From positions 81,049-145,048 of the forward strand of contig NZ_JASTZU010000021.1 of assembly GCF_030282825.1 (NCBI RefSeq): 64,000 bases of DNA, read 5' to 3'. Every line of letters begins with the position of its first letter. Position 1 is the first letter of the stretch. A program made the position numbers and the translations under genes. The notes under the pieces are model-generated. The model was given only the letters and a program-made list of their open reading frames with translations. It was not told the DNA's origin and did no database searches. Shown here piece by piece: positions 47,637 through 56,474 of this stretch. This stretch comes from Aquibacillus rhizosphaerae. Its GTDB lineage: Bacteria > Bacillota > Bacilli > Bacillales > Amphibacillaceae.

Positions 47637-49760
47637 ATGAGTAAAACGCGCGTTTATGAATATGCAAAAGAAAAAAACATATCAAGTAAAGTAGTTATTG
47701 ATAAATTAAAAGAATTGAATATCGAAGTATCCAATCATATGTCTACTATTTCAGATGATACAAAACTGAAGTTAGAAGAAGCATTGACTGAGAAGAACTC
47801 GAAGCAAAAAAATAAGGCGGATCAATCAAAACCTAGTCGTCCTGAAGTGAAAAGTAACAATAATAACTCCCAGGCACAACAAAAGGGTAAGAAGAACTCA
47901 GAAAAACAATCTGCCAAACATAAAGGGAAGAAAAATAATAATAATATGAAAAATAATCAACAGCCACAATCCAAACAAGAAAATAAACAAGTCAACAAGC
48001 AAGAAGAAAATACAAAAATCACCTATTCTGGTACACTTACAGTAGGTGGATTAGCTGAAAAACTTGAAAAGGATACAAGTGAAATCATTAAAAAGTTAAT
48101 GACACTAGGTATCATGGCGACAAAAAATCAAGATATCGATGAAGATTCTATTGAATTGATTTGTGAAGAATATGGTGTTGAAGTAGAACAAGAAGTTGAG
48201 GTAGATGAAAATGACCTTGATCTTTATATTGCTGAAGATAAGCCAGAAGATCTGGTTGAGCGTCCAGCTGTTGTAACAATCATGGGGCACGTTGACCATG
48301 GTAAAACGACACTACTCGATTCTATTCGCGATACAAAGGTTACTGCAGGTGAAGCGGGAGGAATAACGCAACATATCGGTGCCTATCAAATTGAAGATAA
48401 AGGTAAAAAGATAACATTTTTAGATACACCGGGTCACGCAGCATTTACTAGCATGCGTTCTCGTGGAGCAAAAGTAACGGACATAGCTATACTTGTTGTA
48501 GCAGCTGACGATGGTGTTATGCCTCAAACTGTAGAAGCAATTAACCATGCTAAAGCAGCTGAAGTACCAATTATTATTGCTGTTAATAAAATGGATAAAG
48601 AAGGTGCAAATCCAGATCGTGTTATGCAGGAATTAACAGAACACGAATTAGTTCCAGAAGACTGGGGCGGGGAAACTATCTTTGTTCAGTTATCAGCTAT
48701 AAAACGTGAGGGAATCGATGATCTTGTTGAAATGATTCAGCTTGTCTCTGAAGTAGAGGAGTTAAAAGCTAACCCAAATCGTAATGCAAGTGGTACTGTA
48801 ATTGAAGCTCAATTAGATAAAGGTCGTGGGTCTGTTGCAACTTTACTAGTCCAAAATGGTACATTGAATGTTGGAGACCCAATCGTAGTAGGTAATACTT
48901 TTGGTCGTGTCCGCGCAATGGTTAACGATTTAGGCCGGAGAGTGAAAACAGCTGGTCCTTCAACACCAGTGGAAGTTACTGGTTTGAATGAAGTACCTCA
49001 AGCTGGTGACCAGTTTACAGTATTTGATGATGAGAAGAAAGCCCGTCAAGTTGGTGAAGCTCGTCAACAAAAACAAATTGAAGAAAAGCGCGGAGACAAA
49101 GTAAGAGTTAGCCTTGATGATTTATTTGAACAAATTAAACAAGGTGAAGTAAAAGACATTAACTTAATTTTAAAAGCTGATGTTCAAGGGTCTGCAGAAG
49201 CATTAGCAGCTTCTTTAGAAAAGATTGAGGTAGAAGGGGTTAAAGTTCGTATAATCCACACAGGTGTTGGGGCGATTACGGAATCCGATGTTATATTAGC
49301 TTCAGCATCTAATGCAATCGTTATTGGTTTTAATGTGCGTCCTGATGTCAATGCTAAAAAGGCTGCAGAATCGGAAAAGGTTGATGTTCGTCTTCACCGA
49401 ATTATTTACAAAGTTATTGAGGAAATCGAATCAGCAATGAAAGGAATGCTTGACCCAGAGTTTGAAGAAAAAGTTATCGGTCAAGCGGAGGTTCGTGAAA
49501 TATTTAAAGTATCAAAAATTGGCACCATTGCTGGAAGTTATGTAACAGATGGTAAAATCACTCGTGATGCTGGTGTTCGTGTAATTAGAGATGGAATTGT
49601 TATTTATGAAGGTGAAATTGATACATTAAAACGTTTCAAAGATGATGTGAAAGAAGTTGCACAAAATTACGAATGTGGTATTACAGTTGAAAAGTTTAAT
49701 GATATTAAAGAAGGCGACGTGTTTGAAGCCTATATTATGGAAGAAATTAAACGCACATGA
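47637..49760 (+). CDS. infB: Translation initiation factor IF-2
   Basis: IF-2 delivers fMet-tRNA to the 30S subunit and promotes subunit joining. The 707-residue product has an IF2-N domain ([20 protein letters not shown]), a long Asn/Gln/Lys-rich linker (about residues 50-130), a second IF2-N domain, and the G domain with GHVDHGKTT near residue 217, [13 protein letters not shown] and NKMDKEG. The beta-barrel and fMet-binding domains follow. I chose ATG at 47637, with GGGGGTG about six bases upstream; an ORF extension from 47577 lies inside ylxQ. Confidence 0.98.
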   Translation: MSKTRVYEYAKEKNISSKVVIDKLKELNIEVSNHMSTISDDTKLKLEEALTEKNSKQKNKADQSKPSRPEVKSNNNNSQAQQKGKKNSEKQSAKHKGKKNNNNMKNNQQPQSKQENKQVNKQEENTKITYSGTLTVGGLAEKLEKDTSEIIKKLMTLGIMATKNQDIDEDSIELICEEYGVEVEQEVEVDENDLDLYIAEDKPEDLVERPAVVTIMGHVDHGKTTLLDSIRDTKVTAGEAGGITQHIGAYQIEDKGKKITFLDTPGHAAFTSMRSRGAKVTDIAILVVAADDGVMPQTVEAINHAKAAEVPIIIAVNKMDKEGANPDRVMQELTEHELVPEDWGGETIFVQLSAIKREGIDDLVEMIQLVSEVEELKANPNRNASGTVIEAQLDKGRGSVATLLVQNGTLNVGDPIVVGNTFGRVRAMVNDLGRRVKTAGPSTPVEVTGLNEVPQAGDQFTVFDDEKKARQVGEARQQKQIEEKRGDKVRVSLDDLFEQIKQGEVKDINLILKADVQGSAEALAASLEKIEVEGVKVRIIHTGVGAITESDVILASASNAIVIGFNVRPDVNAKKAAESEKVDVRLHRIIYKVIEEIESAMKGMLDPEFEEKVIGQAEVREIFKVSKIGTIAGSYVTDGKITRDAGVRVIRDGIVIYEGEIDTLKRFKDDVKEVAQNYECGITVEKFNDIKEGDVFEAYIMEEIKRT

Positions 49761-50035
49761 TTTTAGTTGCTGATGTAGAGTGTTTGATTTATGGAGCACA
49801 ATCATTGAAGCAAAAACGATCAGTTTTAAAAAGTATAATAACAAAGATACAAAATGATTATAATATAGCTATAAGCGAAATGGATTATCAAGATCTATGG
49901 CAACGAACAAAGCTAAGTCTTGTTACTATTTCTTGTAATAAAGTTCAATCGGAAAGGGTGGTTAATCAAGCGTTAAGCTTGATTGATTCTTACCCTGAGA
50001 TTGAGCGGACAACAACTAAATACGAATGGTTATAA
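49757..50035 (+). CDS. ylxP: YlxP, DUF503 protein
   Basis: This 92-residue DUF503 protein starts [20 protein letters not shown] and has the [20 protein letters not shown] core; the fold is ferredoxin-like. It is found beside infB and rbfA in most Bacilli and may assist ribosome assembly, but its function is not established. The start overlaps the infB stop (ATGA). No membrane segment. Confidence 0.9.
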   Translation: MILVADVECLIYGAQSLKQKRSVLKSIITKIQNDYNIAISEMDYQDLWQRTKLSLVTISCNKVQSERVVNQALSLIDSYPEIERTTTKYEWL

Positions 50036-50103
50036 GCAACTTTCAACCTTGACAGGTTGGACTTTATAACATTCCCTCAATATTTGAAGAGGTGATGAGT
50101 TTC

Positions 50104-50451
50104 ATGAGTGAGATCAGAGCAAACCGTGTCGGAGAACAAATGAAAAAAGAATTAGGCGATATTATAGGAAGAAAAATTAAAGATCCGCGTGTTGGGTTTG
50201 TAACAGTCACAGATGTGGAAGTAACTGGGGACTTGCAACAAGCGAAAGTTTTTATCTCTGTTTTGGGACACGAAAAACAAAAGCAAGATACTTTAATTGG
50301 GCTAGCCAAAGCAAAAGGATTTATACGCTCAGAAATCGGCAAAAGAATCAGATTAAGAAAAACACCTGAGCTATTTTTCGAATTTGATGAAGCCATTGAA
50401 AAAGGTAATAGAATTGAGCATATTTTACGTGATTTAAACAATCCGGAATAA
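50104..50451 (+). CDS. rbfA: RbfA, ribosome-binding factor A
   Basis: RbfA is a KH-fold 30S maturation factor needed at low temperature. The 115-residue product begins [20 protein letters not shown], followed by [20 protein letters not shown] and the C-terminal [20 protein letters not shown] block. I chose ATG at 50104, about eight bases after AAGAGGTGAT; ATG at 50095 overlaps that site. A CAACC/GGTTG hairpin (50044-50059) lies in the gap after ylxP. It ends the nusA operon. Confidence 0.96.
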   Translation: MSEIRANRVGEQMKKELGDIIGRKIKDPRVGFVTVTDVEVTGDLQQAKVFISVLGHEKQKQDTLIGLAKAKGFIRSEIGKRIRLRKTPELFFEFDEAIEKGNRIEHILRDLNNPE

Positions 50452-50461
50452 AATAAGACTC

Positions 50462-50517
50462 TTTACACAGATAAAACCCTTGTCCTAAAATAAAAACAAG
50501 GGTTTTATCTGTGTAAA
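50462..50517 (+). terminator. Very long hairpin terminator between rbfA and truB
   Basis: The arms at 50462-50483 and 50496-50517 are 22 bases each and perfectly complementary, with a 12-base AT loop. The core AAAACCCTTGT/ACAAGGGTTTT resembles the proS terminator; an outer 11 bp arm extends it. It should stop transcription from either direction. Confidence 0.88.
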
Positions 50518-50561
50518 AATTAAATACATCTGTAGATACAGAAATATTGGAGGTCTATAAT

Positions 50562-51476
50562 ATGGATGGAATTCTTCCTTTATGGAAACCAAAAGGGCTT
50601 ACTTCACATGACTGTGTATTTAAAGTCCGAAAGTTATTGAAGACAAAAAAAGTCGGTCATACAGGAACCCTTGATCCAGAAGTAGAAGGAGTATTACCTA
50701 TTTGTATTGGACAAGCAACAAAAGTAGTTCCTTATTTAACGGATACACAAAAAACATATATTGCGGAAATTACACTTGGTGTTTCAACTGAAACGGAAGA
50801 TAGTCATGGTGATATCGTTGAGAAGCGGGAAGTGACTGAGGACTTTGATAGAGAGTATATTGACACAATTTTAAAGCAATTTAAGGGCCCAATCATGCAA
50901 ACGCCACCCATGTATTCTGCAGTTAAGGTAAATGGAAAAAAACTTTATGAATATGCTCGTGAAGGAGTAGCTGTAGAACGTCCAGAACGAAGGGTAGTTA
51001 TTGATGAAATTGAACTATTAACTAATAGATCAAATCACAATTATCACCAGTTTTCGTTTCGTGTAGAGTGTTCTAAAGGTACGTATATACGTACGCTTTG
51101 TGTGGATATTGGTAAGGCGTTGGGTTATCCAGCACACATGTCTAACTTAATACGGTTGCAAACAGGTGGCTTCAATAAAGAAGAAACTTTTACCTTTAAA
51201 CAAATTGAACAAGCCGTCGAACAGGAAAATATAGCATCGCTTCTATTACCAATTCAAACGGGTGTAAAGGATATGGATATTCATTATATTGATAGTGAAT
51301 TACTACCAAAAGTTTTAAATGGGCAAAAATTTCCTATACCTAAGAATGTTCCCTTAACCAACCCATTCAGGGTTCAACTAAATGATCAATTGATTGCTAT
51401 TTATGAGTTTCACCCAAAAAATAATAATGAAATTAAACCTGTAAGGTTATTTCATACGAATATTGAAAGTAGGTGA
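50562..51476 (+). CDS. truB: TruB, tRNA pseudouridine-55 synthase
   Basis: TruB makes the universal pseudouridine at position 55 of the tRNA T loop. The 304-residue product has the catalytic block KKVGHTGTLDPEVEGVLPIC (Asp in GTLDP near residue 40), YSAVKVNGKKLYEYAREG and SKGTYIRTLCVDIGKALGYP. I chose ATG at 50562, seven bases after TTGGAGGT; TTG at 50547 lies inside that site. ribF follows after four bases. Confidence 0.97.
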   Translation: MDGILPLWKPKGLTSHDCVFKVRKLLKTKKVGHTGTLDPEVEGVLPICIGQATKVVPYLTDTQKTYIAEITLGVSTETEDSHGDIVEKREVTEDFDREYIDTILKQFKGPIMQTPPMYSAVKVNGKKLYEYAREGVAVERPERRVVIDEIELLTNRSNHNYHQFSFRVECSKGTYIRTLCVDIGKALGYPAHMSNLIRLQTGGFNKEETFTFKQIEQAVEQENIASLLLPIQTGVKDMDIHYIDSELLPKVLNGQKFPIPKNVPLTNPFRVQLNDQLIAIYEFHPKNNNEIKPVRLFHTNIESR

Positions 51477-51480
51477 TTAG

Positions 51481-52425
51481 GTGGATACATTTAGATTGAC
51501 TTATCCTCAACAATTGAATAAAAGTGAATTTCAGGAAACTGTTGCGGCTATTGGGTTTTTTGATGGTATTCATAGAGGTCATCAAAAAGTCATTAAACAA
51601 GCGATAGAGATAGCAAATGAACAGGGGAAAAAAAGTGCAGTAGTTACTTTTTATCCTCATCCGTCTGTTGTATTAAAGAAAAAAGATATGCGAGTGGATT
51701 ATTTAACACCTTTAACTGAGAAAGAAAATTTATTAAACGAAATGGGTATAGATACTTTATATGTAATTACGTTTAATACAGAGCTTTCAAAATTAGAACC
51801 ACAATCATTTATTGATCATTATATTATTGGATTAAACATAAAACATCTTGTTGCAGGTTTTGATTTTAGTTATGGCTATAAAGGTGAAGGTTCTATGGAT
51901 ACCATCGAAAAACATGCTAGAGGAGTATTTGAATATACAGTAGTAAAACCGAAAAAAGAAGAAAATAATCAGAAAATAAGTTCTACTTTAATCCGTGAAC
52001 ATTTACGAAATGGAAATATTGAACAAGCTAATAAATTGCTTGGTAGACCACTCTCTGCACGAGGAATTGTTGTTGAGGGAGATAAACGGGGAAGAACAAT
52101 AGGTTTTCCTACAGCTAATATAGAAGTTACAGATCCCTTTTTATTACCAAAAGTGGGCGTTTATGCTGTAACCGTTAAGTTACAAGGGAAGAGATTTGCT
52201 GGTATGGCTAATTTAGGATATAAACCAACATTTAAAGAAAACATTAAAAAACCTTCGATAGAAGTACATATTTTTGATTATAAAAAGGATATTTATGGGA
52301 AAGAATTAATTGTAGAATGGCATAAGTATATTAGAAATGAATTAAAATTTAATGGTATTGATGAATTAGTAAATCAAATCAAGCTTGATGAACAAGAAAT
52401 ACGAACTTTTTTAAAAACGATTTAG
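51481..52425 (+). CDS. ribF: RibF, bifunctional riboflavin kinase / FAD synthetase
   Basis: RibF converts riboflavin to FMN and FAD. The 314-residue product has an N-terminal FAD synthetase (nucleotidyltransferase) domain with AIGFFDGIHRGHQKVI (HxGH-like motif) and SSTLIREHLRNG, and a C-terminal kinase domain with RGRTIGFPTANIEV and RFAGMANLGYKPTF. GTG at 51481 follows AGGTGAT. In B. subtilis the enzyme is called ribC. No FMN riboswitch is present upstream. Confidence 0.96.
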   Translation: MDTFRLTYPQQLNKSEFQETVAAIGFFDGIHRGHQKVIKQAIEIANEQGKKSAVVTFYPHPSVVLKKKDMRVDYLTPLTEKENLLNEMGIDTLYVITFNTELSKLEPQSFIDHYIIGLNIKHLVAGFDFSYGYKGEGSMDTIEKHARGVFEYTVVKPKKEENNQKISSTLIREHLRNGNIEQANKLLGRPLSARGIVVEGDKRGRTIGFPTANIEVTDPFLLPKVGVYAVTVKLQGKRFAGMANLGYKPTFKENIKKPSIEVHIFDYKKDIYGKELIVEWHKYIRNELKFNGIDELVNQIKLDEQEIRTFLKTI

Positions 52426-52465
52426 CCCAAAGACTTGCTTTTTTAAAGAAAAGGTTGTAATCTAA

Positions 52466-52526
52466 AATACGGAACCATCTGCTTGGCTACGCGAAACTCC
52501 GGCGCTTGCTAGGGGAATGGGGATTA
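52466..52526 (+). promoter_or_regulatory. Candidate S15-binding leader of rpsO
   Basis: A GC-richer patch, with CCATC near 52471, a GCG/CGC inner stem around AAACTCCG, then GCTAGGGGAATGGGG, stands out from AT-rich surroundings just before rpsO. The outer CCAT/ATGG pairing closes it. Bacillus and Geobacillus rpsO leaders bind S15 through a three-way junction; the match here is from position and general layout only. Confidence 0.5.
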
Positions 52527-52550
52527 TATAATATTTAGGAGGTGAACAGG

Positions 52551-52820
52551 ATGGCACTTACTCAAGAGCGTAAAAACGAAATAATTAATGAGTTTAAAAC
52601 ACACGATAGTGACACTGGTTCTCCAGAGGTTCAAATCGCTGTCCTTACAGAGGAAATTACAACTCTAAACGAACACTTACGTGTTCACAAGAAAGATCAC
52701 CACTCACGCCGTGGTCTATTAAAAATGGTAGGTAAACGTCGTAATTTATTAAACTACCTACGTAATAAAGACGTAACACGTTACCGTGATTTAATCCAGA
52801 AACTTGGCTTACGTCGTTAA
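52551..52820 (+). CDS. rpsO: 30S ribosomal protein S15
   Basis: S15 is an early 30S assembly protein that binds 16S rRNA. The 89-residue product has the conserved [20 protein letters not shown] and [20 protein letters not shown] blocks and the basic C-terminus. I chose ATG at 52551, five bases after AGGAGGTGA; ATG at 52542 lies in that site. A terminator follows and pnp lies downstream, a conserved pair. Confidence 0.98.
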   Translation: MALTQERKNEIINEFKTHDSDTGSPEVQIAVLTEEITTLNEHLRVHKKDHHSRRGLLKMVGKRRNLLNYLRNKDVTRYRDLIQKLGLRR

Positions 52821-52828
52821 ATGTGCTT

Positions 52829-52853
52829 AAAAGCGGGATTATTCCCGCTTTTT
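52829..52853 (+). terminator. Intrinsic terminator after rpsO
   Basis: AAAAGCGGGA (52829-52838) pairs with TCCCGCTTTT (52843-52852), with a TTAT loop and a T run. It is a strong terminator that isolates rpsO from pnp, leaving pnp to its own promoter or read-through. Confidence 0.92.
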
Positions 52854-52898
52854 CTGTACAAAAAAACATACATAGAGCATTTTAAAGAGGAGATACTA

Positions 52899-52957
52899 AC
52901 AAAATAGGAGAAAAACTACTCTTTTTCTCAATTTTGTGACAACCTCTTATATAAGAG
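52899..52957 (+). promoter_or_regulatory. Hairpin and palindrome upstream of pnp
   Basis: ACAAAAT and GAGAAAAA (52899-52915) pair with TTTTTCTC and ATTTTGT (52922-52937), about 15 bp with one or two unpaired bases. Next comes a perfect 14 bp palindrome CTCTTATATAAGAG (52944-52957). PNPase genes often carry a leader stem used in autoregulation. The palindrome could be an operator or part of a promoter. Neither role is shown. Confidence 0.45.
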
Positions 52958-52996
52958 CACTATTATATTTTAGCATTGAGAGGAGTACTAAATTAT

Positions 52997-55117
52997 ATGG
53001 CAGAAAACAAAAAAGTATTCTCCACAGAAATTTCTGGTCAACCTTTTTCGGTTGAAATAGGAGAACTTGCAAAACAAGCAAATGGTGCTTGTATGGTAAA
53101 GTACGGTGATACTTCAGTATTATCTACTGCAACAGGTTCTAAAGAACCAAAGGATTTACCCTTTTTTCCATTGACAGTAAACTATGAGGAGAGATTATAC
53201 GCTGTAGGTAAAATACCTGGCGGGTTCATTAAAAGAGAAGGCCGTCCTAGTGAGAAAGCTGTTCTTACATCACGTTTAATTGATCGTCCTATTCGTCCGC
53301 TATTTCCAGACGGTTATCGCAATGATGTTCAGGTTATAAGTATCGTAATGAGTGTTGACCAGAATTGCCCTTCTGAGATTGCTGCAATGATCGGGTCTTC
53401 GCTATCATTGAGTATTTCTGACATTCCTTTTGGGGGTCCTATCGCGGGAGCTATTGTTGGACGAGTTGATGGTGAGTTTGTTATTAATCCTTCAACAGAG
53501 CAGCGCGACAAAAGTGATCTTGATTTAATTGTAGCGGGAACTAAAGATGCTATTAACATGGTAGAAGCTGGTGCAGAAGAAGTATCAGAAGAGATTATGT
53601 TGGAAGCAATTATGTTTGGTCATGAAGAAATTAAGCGTTTAGTAGCATTCCAAGAGAAGGTAATAGCAGAAGTTGCAAAAGAAAAAATGGAAGTTACTTT
53701 ATTTGAACTTGATAAAGAATTAACAATTGAAGTAGAAGAAAAAGCAAAATCTAGTCTTGTTGATGCAATTCAAGTTCAGGAAAAGCATGCACGTGAACTT
53801 GCTATTGATAAAGTGAAAAAAGAAGTAGTGGCAAGCTATGAGGAACAAGAAGCTGATGAGAATACAATGAAACATGTTAAAGGTATTCTTGATAAGATGG
53901 TAAAAGAAGAAGTTAGGCGTTTGATTACTAAAGAAAAGGTTAGACCAGATGGAAGGAAGATAGATGAAATTCGTTCATTATCTTCACGTATTGGAGTTCT
54001 ACCAAGAACACACGGATCTGGTTTGTTTACGCGTGGTCAAACACAGGCATTGAGTGTTTGTACACTAGGTGCATTAGGTGATGTTCAAATATTAGACGGT
54101 TTAGATTTAGAAGAATCAAAACGTTTTATGCACCATTATAATTTCCCATCATTTAGTGTTGGTGAAACTGGCCCTATTAGAGGACCGGGTCGTAGGGAAA
54201 TTGGTCACGGAGCTTTAGGTGAACGTGCACTTGAAGTAGTCGTACCGTCTGAAAAAGAATTTCCATATACAATTCGTTTGGTTTCAGAGGTATTAGAATC
54301 CAATGGTTCAACTTCACAAGCAAGTATTTGTGCAAGTACGTTAGCTATGATGGATGCTGGTGTTCCGATTAAAGCTCCAGTAGCTGGTATTGCAATGGGT
54401 CTAGTTAAATCTGGTGATGATTATTCTATTTTAAGTGATATTCAAGGTATGGAAGATTTCCTTGGTGATATGGACTTTAAAGTAGCTGGAACAGCAAATG
54501 GTGTTACAGCATTACAAATGGATATTAAGATTGAAGGTTTATCACGTGAGATTTTAGAGGAAGCTTTACAACAAGCTAAAATAGGTCGTATGCACATCTT
54601 GGGACACATGCTTGAAACAATAAATGAGCCAAAAGGCGAGCTATCACAATATGCACCTAAGATTTTAACAATGAAGATCAAGCCTGATAAAATTCGTGAT
54701 GTAATAGGACCAAGTGGTAAACAGATTAATAAAATCATTGAAGAAACAGGTGTTAAAATCGATATTGAGCAGGATGGTAATGTATTCATTTCTTCTACAG
54801 ATAATGAAATGAATAAAAAAGCCCAAAAGATTATCGAAGACTTAGTGCGTGAAGTACAAGCTGGAGAAATGTATCTTGGTACTGTTAAACGTGTAGAAAA
54901 ATTTGGAGCTTTTGTAGAATTATACAAAGGTAAAGAAGGTCTTGTTCATATTTCTGAAATGGCTGAAGAAAGAATCAATAAAGTGGAAGATGTTGTTTCA
55001 ATTGGCGATCAAATTATGGTGAAAGTTAAAGAAATAGATAACCAGGGAAGAGTTAATCTTTCTAGAAAAGCAGTTCTAAAAGAGGAAAAAGAAAAAAGCG
55101 AAAAAACTAAATCCTAG
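52997..55117 (+). CDS. pnp: Polynucleotide phosphorylase
   Basis: PNPase degrades RNA 3' to 5' by phosphorolysis and is the main exonuclease for mRNA turnover in Bacillus. The 706-residue product has two RNase PH-like domains ([20 protein letters not shown] in the first; [20 protein letters not shown] in the second), a KH domain ([20 protein letters not shown]) and a C-terminal S1 domain ([20 protein letters not shown]). ATG at 52997 follows AGAGGAGT; TTG at 52976 precedes that site. All parts are intact. Confidence 0.98.
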   Translation: MAENKKVFSTEISGQPFSVEIGELAKQANGACMVKYGDTSVLSTATGSKEPKDLPFFPLTVNYEERLYAVGKIPGGFIKREGRPSEKAVLTSRLIDRPIRPLFPDGYRNDVQVISIVMSVDQNCPSEIAAMIGSSLSLSISDIPFGGPIAGAIVGRVDGEFVINPSTEQRDKSDLDLIVAGTKDAINMVEAGAEEVSEEIMLEAIMFGHEEIKRLVAFQEKVIAEVAKEKMEVTLFELDKELTIEVEEKAKSSLVDAIQVQEKHARELAIDKVKKEVVASYEEQEADENTMKHVKGILDKMVKEEVRRLITKEKVRPDGRKIDEIRSLSSRIGVLPRTHGSGLFTRGQTQALSVCTLGALGDVQILDGLDLEESKRFMHHYNFPSFSVGETGPIRGPGRREIGHGALGERALEVVVPSEKEFPYTIRLVSEVLESNGSTSQASICASTLAMMDAGVPIKAPVAGIAMGLVKSGDDYSILSDIQGMEDFLGDMDFKVAGTANGVTALQMDIKIEGLSREILEEALQQAKIGRMHILGHMLETINEPKGELSQYAPKILTMKIKPDKIRDVIGPSGKQINKIIEETGVKIDIEQDGNVFISSTDNEMNKKAQKIIEDLVREVQAGEMYLGTVKRVEKFGAFVELYKGKEGLVHISEMAEERINKVEDVVSIGDQIMVKVKEIDNQGRVNLSRKAVLKEEKEKSEKTKS

Positions 55118-55123
55118 AAACCG

Positions 55124-55150
55124 AGAAGCTGGCGTGCCAGTTTCTTTTTT
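55124..55150 (+). terminator. Intrinsic terminator after pnp
   Basis: AGAAGCTGGC at 55124-55133 pairs with GCCAGTTTCT at 55136-55145 with one G-T wobble, then a T run. It begins seven bases after the pnp stop. Confidence 0.88.
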
Positions 55151-55189
55151 ATTTTCCAGAATTATAAAATTTTCTAAAAGTGGATACCA

Positions 55190-55281
55190 TATAGAAAACA
55201 GCTACATCCATCCTAAGCCTACCGCACCTGTGGTGGGGGGCAATGTGACCAAAGATGGCACGCTTTCACTTGTATTTTTTT
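55190..55281 (+). ncRNA. GC-rich structured patch, possible small RNA with terminator
   Basis: This stretch is much richer in G and C than its surroundings. CC-CACC (55222-55228) pairs with GGTG-GG (55232-55238). CAA, GTG, AAAG (55241-55254) pair with CTTT, CAC, TTG (55263-55272), followed by seven T (55275-55281). The second hairpin plus T run is terminator-like although the pnp terminator lies upstream, so a separate transcript is implied. I found no strong promoter. A 72-codon frame across it starts inside the pnp terminator and looks non-coding. Confidence 0.4.
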
Positions 55282-55449
55282 GTATAGAAAGTCATCGCGG
55301 AAACAAGGGGCAGCGCAATATTGGAAAAACTAACTTTGTCTCTATGTTTTAAGAAGCTTTGGATAGTGCCTAAGAATTTATAATTACTGTTCTACTCAAA
55401 AATAATGTTCATAATAGTTCTTTTATATTTTGCGTTCTACCTTGTCCTT
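55282..55449 (+). other. Untranslated stretch before ylxY
   Basis: I see no credible ORF or strong signal here. Part of it (55291-55318) is still GC-richer than average; the rest is AT-rich. TATATT at 55424-55429 could be a -10 element, but no fitting -35 was found. Confidence 0.4.
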
Positions 55450-55476
55450 CCTCCTCATAAATTTTTATGAGGGAGG
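55450..55476 (+). promoter_or_regulatory. Hairpin covering the ylxY ribosome binding site
   Basis: CCTCCTCATAAA (55450-55461) pairs with TTTATGAGG (55464-55472) and AGG (55474-55476), with one bulged G and a very short loop. The right arm holds the GAGGGAGG Shine-Dalgarno of ylxY, so the folded RNA would hide it. There is no T run, so this is unlikely to be a terminator. Confidence 0.6.
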
Positions 55477-55484
55477 GATACATA

Positions 55485-56438
55485 GTGAGTCGTTCAATAA
55501 TTCAACTAATTGCATTTTTGGTTATGTTACTGTTAATAACTCCATTTCAAACTCCTAATTTATTTGTAATGGAAAGATCTCTTAATGACAATAAAACTAT
55601 TCAACAAGTAGCAATGAATAAAAACACATTATTAGAAAAGATCAAGGAAAAAAGCGTAGAATATAAAGAGCCCCCACAGGACGCTAGGATTGATAAAGTA
55701 TGGAAAAAAATACCTGGTAGAAATGGAATAAAAGTGAATATCGAAAAGTCTTTTGAGAAAATGAAACAAAAAGGTGAATTTGATGAATCTTTATTGGTGT
55801 TTGATCAGATTGAGCCAGAAATAACTATCAAAGATTTAGCACCATCACCAATTTATAAAGGTCACCCCGAAAAACAAATGGTTTCACTTTTAATTAATGT
55901 TGCTTGGGGAGAAAAAAATATTCCTAGTATTCTTAATACCTTAAAAAAACATCAAGTTAAAGCTACTTTTTTCATCGAAGGTAAATGGGCTAGTAATAAT
56001 ACTGACTTAGTAAAAATGATTCATGAGGAAGAACATATTATAGGGAATCATGCTTTTGATCATCCAGATATGAATCGTTTATCCGCAGAAGAAAATATGT
56101 CACAAATCAAAAAAACCAATGATATATTAAAAGCGATTACTGGAGAATCACCAAGATGGTTTGCCCCCCCTAGTGGAAGTTTTAATGATGAAGTTGTAAA
56201 AGTGGCATCTAAATTAGAAATGAACACTGTTTTATGGTCAGTTGATACGATTGATTGGAAGAAACCGACCACTTCGGTTATGGTCAATCGTGTAATGTCT
56301 AATATTCATCCTGGTGCTATGATTCTAATGCACCCAACAGATGTTATTGAGCAGGGCCTCGAACAGTTAGTTTTGAATCTTAAAGAAAAAGAGTATAAAA
56401 TTGGAACAGTAGAAAGACTATTAAGTGAAAAGAGATAA
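55485..56438 (+). CDS. ylxY: YlxY, polysaccharide deacetylase-like protein lacking the catalytic Asp pair
   Basis: This is an exported NodB-fold protein of 317 residues. An N-terminal membrane or signal segment (IIQLIAFLVMLLLITPFQTP) is followed by a spacer and the deacetylase-like domain from about residue 130. Motif 1, normally TFDDGP, reads LLINVAWGE (N138 onward), so the catalytic and metal Asp are missing. The HxxxH metal pair (GNHAFDHPD, about 189 and 193) and RWFAPPSG are kept. B. subtilis YlxY shares this feature as I recall. GTG at 55485 follows GGAGGG. The protein may bind rather than cut glycans. Confidence 0.88.
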   Translation: MSRSIIQLIAFLVMLLLITPFQTPNLFVMERSLNDNKTIQQVAMNKNTLLEKIKEKSVEYKEPPQDARIDKVWKKIPGRNGIKVNIEKSFEKMKQKGEFDESLLVFDQIEPEITIKDLAPSPIYKGHPEKQMVSLLINVAWGEKNIPSILNTLKKHQVKATFFIEGKWASNNTDLVKMIHEEEHIIGNHAFDHPDMNRLSAEENMSQIKKTNDILKAITGESPRWFAPPSGSFNDEVVKVASKLEMNTVLWSVDTIDWKKPTTSVMVNRVMSNIHPGAMILMHPTDVIEQGLEQLVLNLKEKEYKIGTVERLLSEKR

Positions 56439-56474
56439 AATAAGCTTAAGGTTGTTTATTAGGAGGATTTTGAT

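Noticed and set aside
50049..50070. TTGACA and TATAAC before rbfA as a promoter
   Set aside because: The spacer is only ten bases; the TTGACA is the loop of a CAACC/GGTTG hairpin. Not a workable promoter.
51400..51481. FMN riboswitch before ribF
   Set aside because: There are only four bases between truB and ribF, and no RFN-like motif was found upstream.
54442..54927. 161-codon minus-strand frame opposite pnp
   Set aside because: It is antisense to the KH and S1 region of PNPase, which is fully conserved in the sense frame.
55134..55352. 72-codon open frame after pnp
   Set aside because: It starts inside the pnp terminator hairpin, lacks a Shine-Dalgarno, has no recognisable domain and overlaps a structured GC-rich patch.
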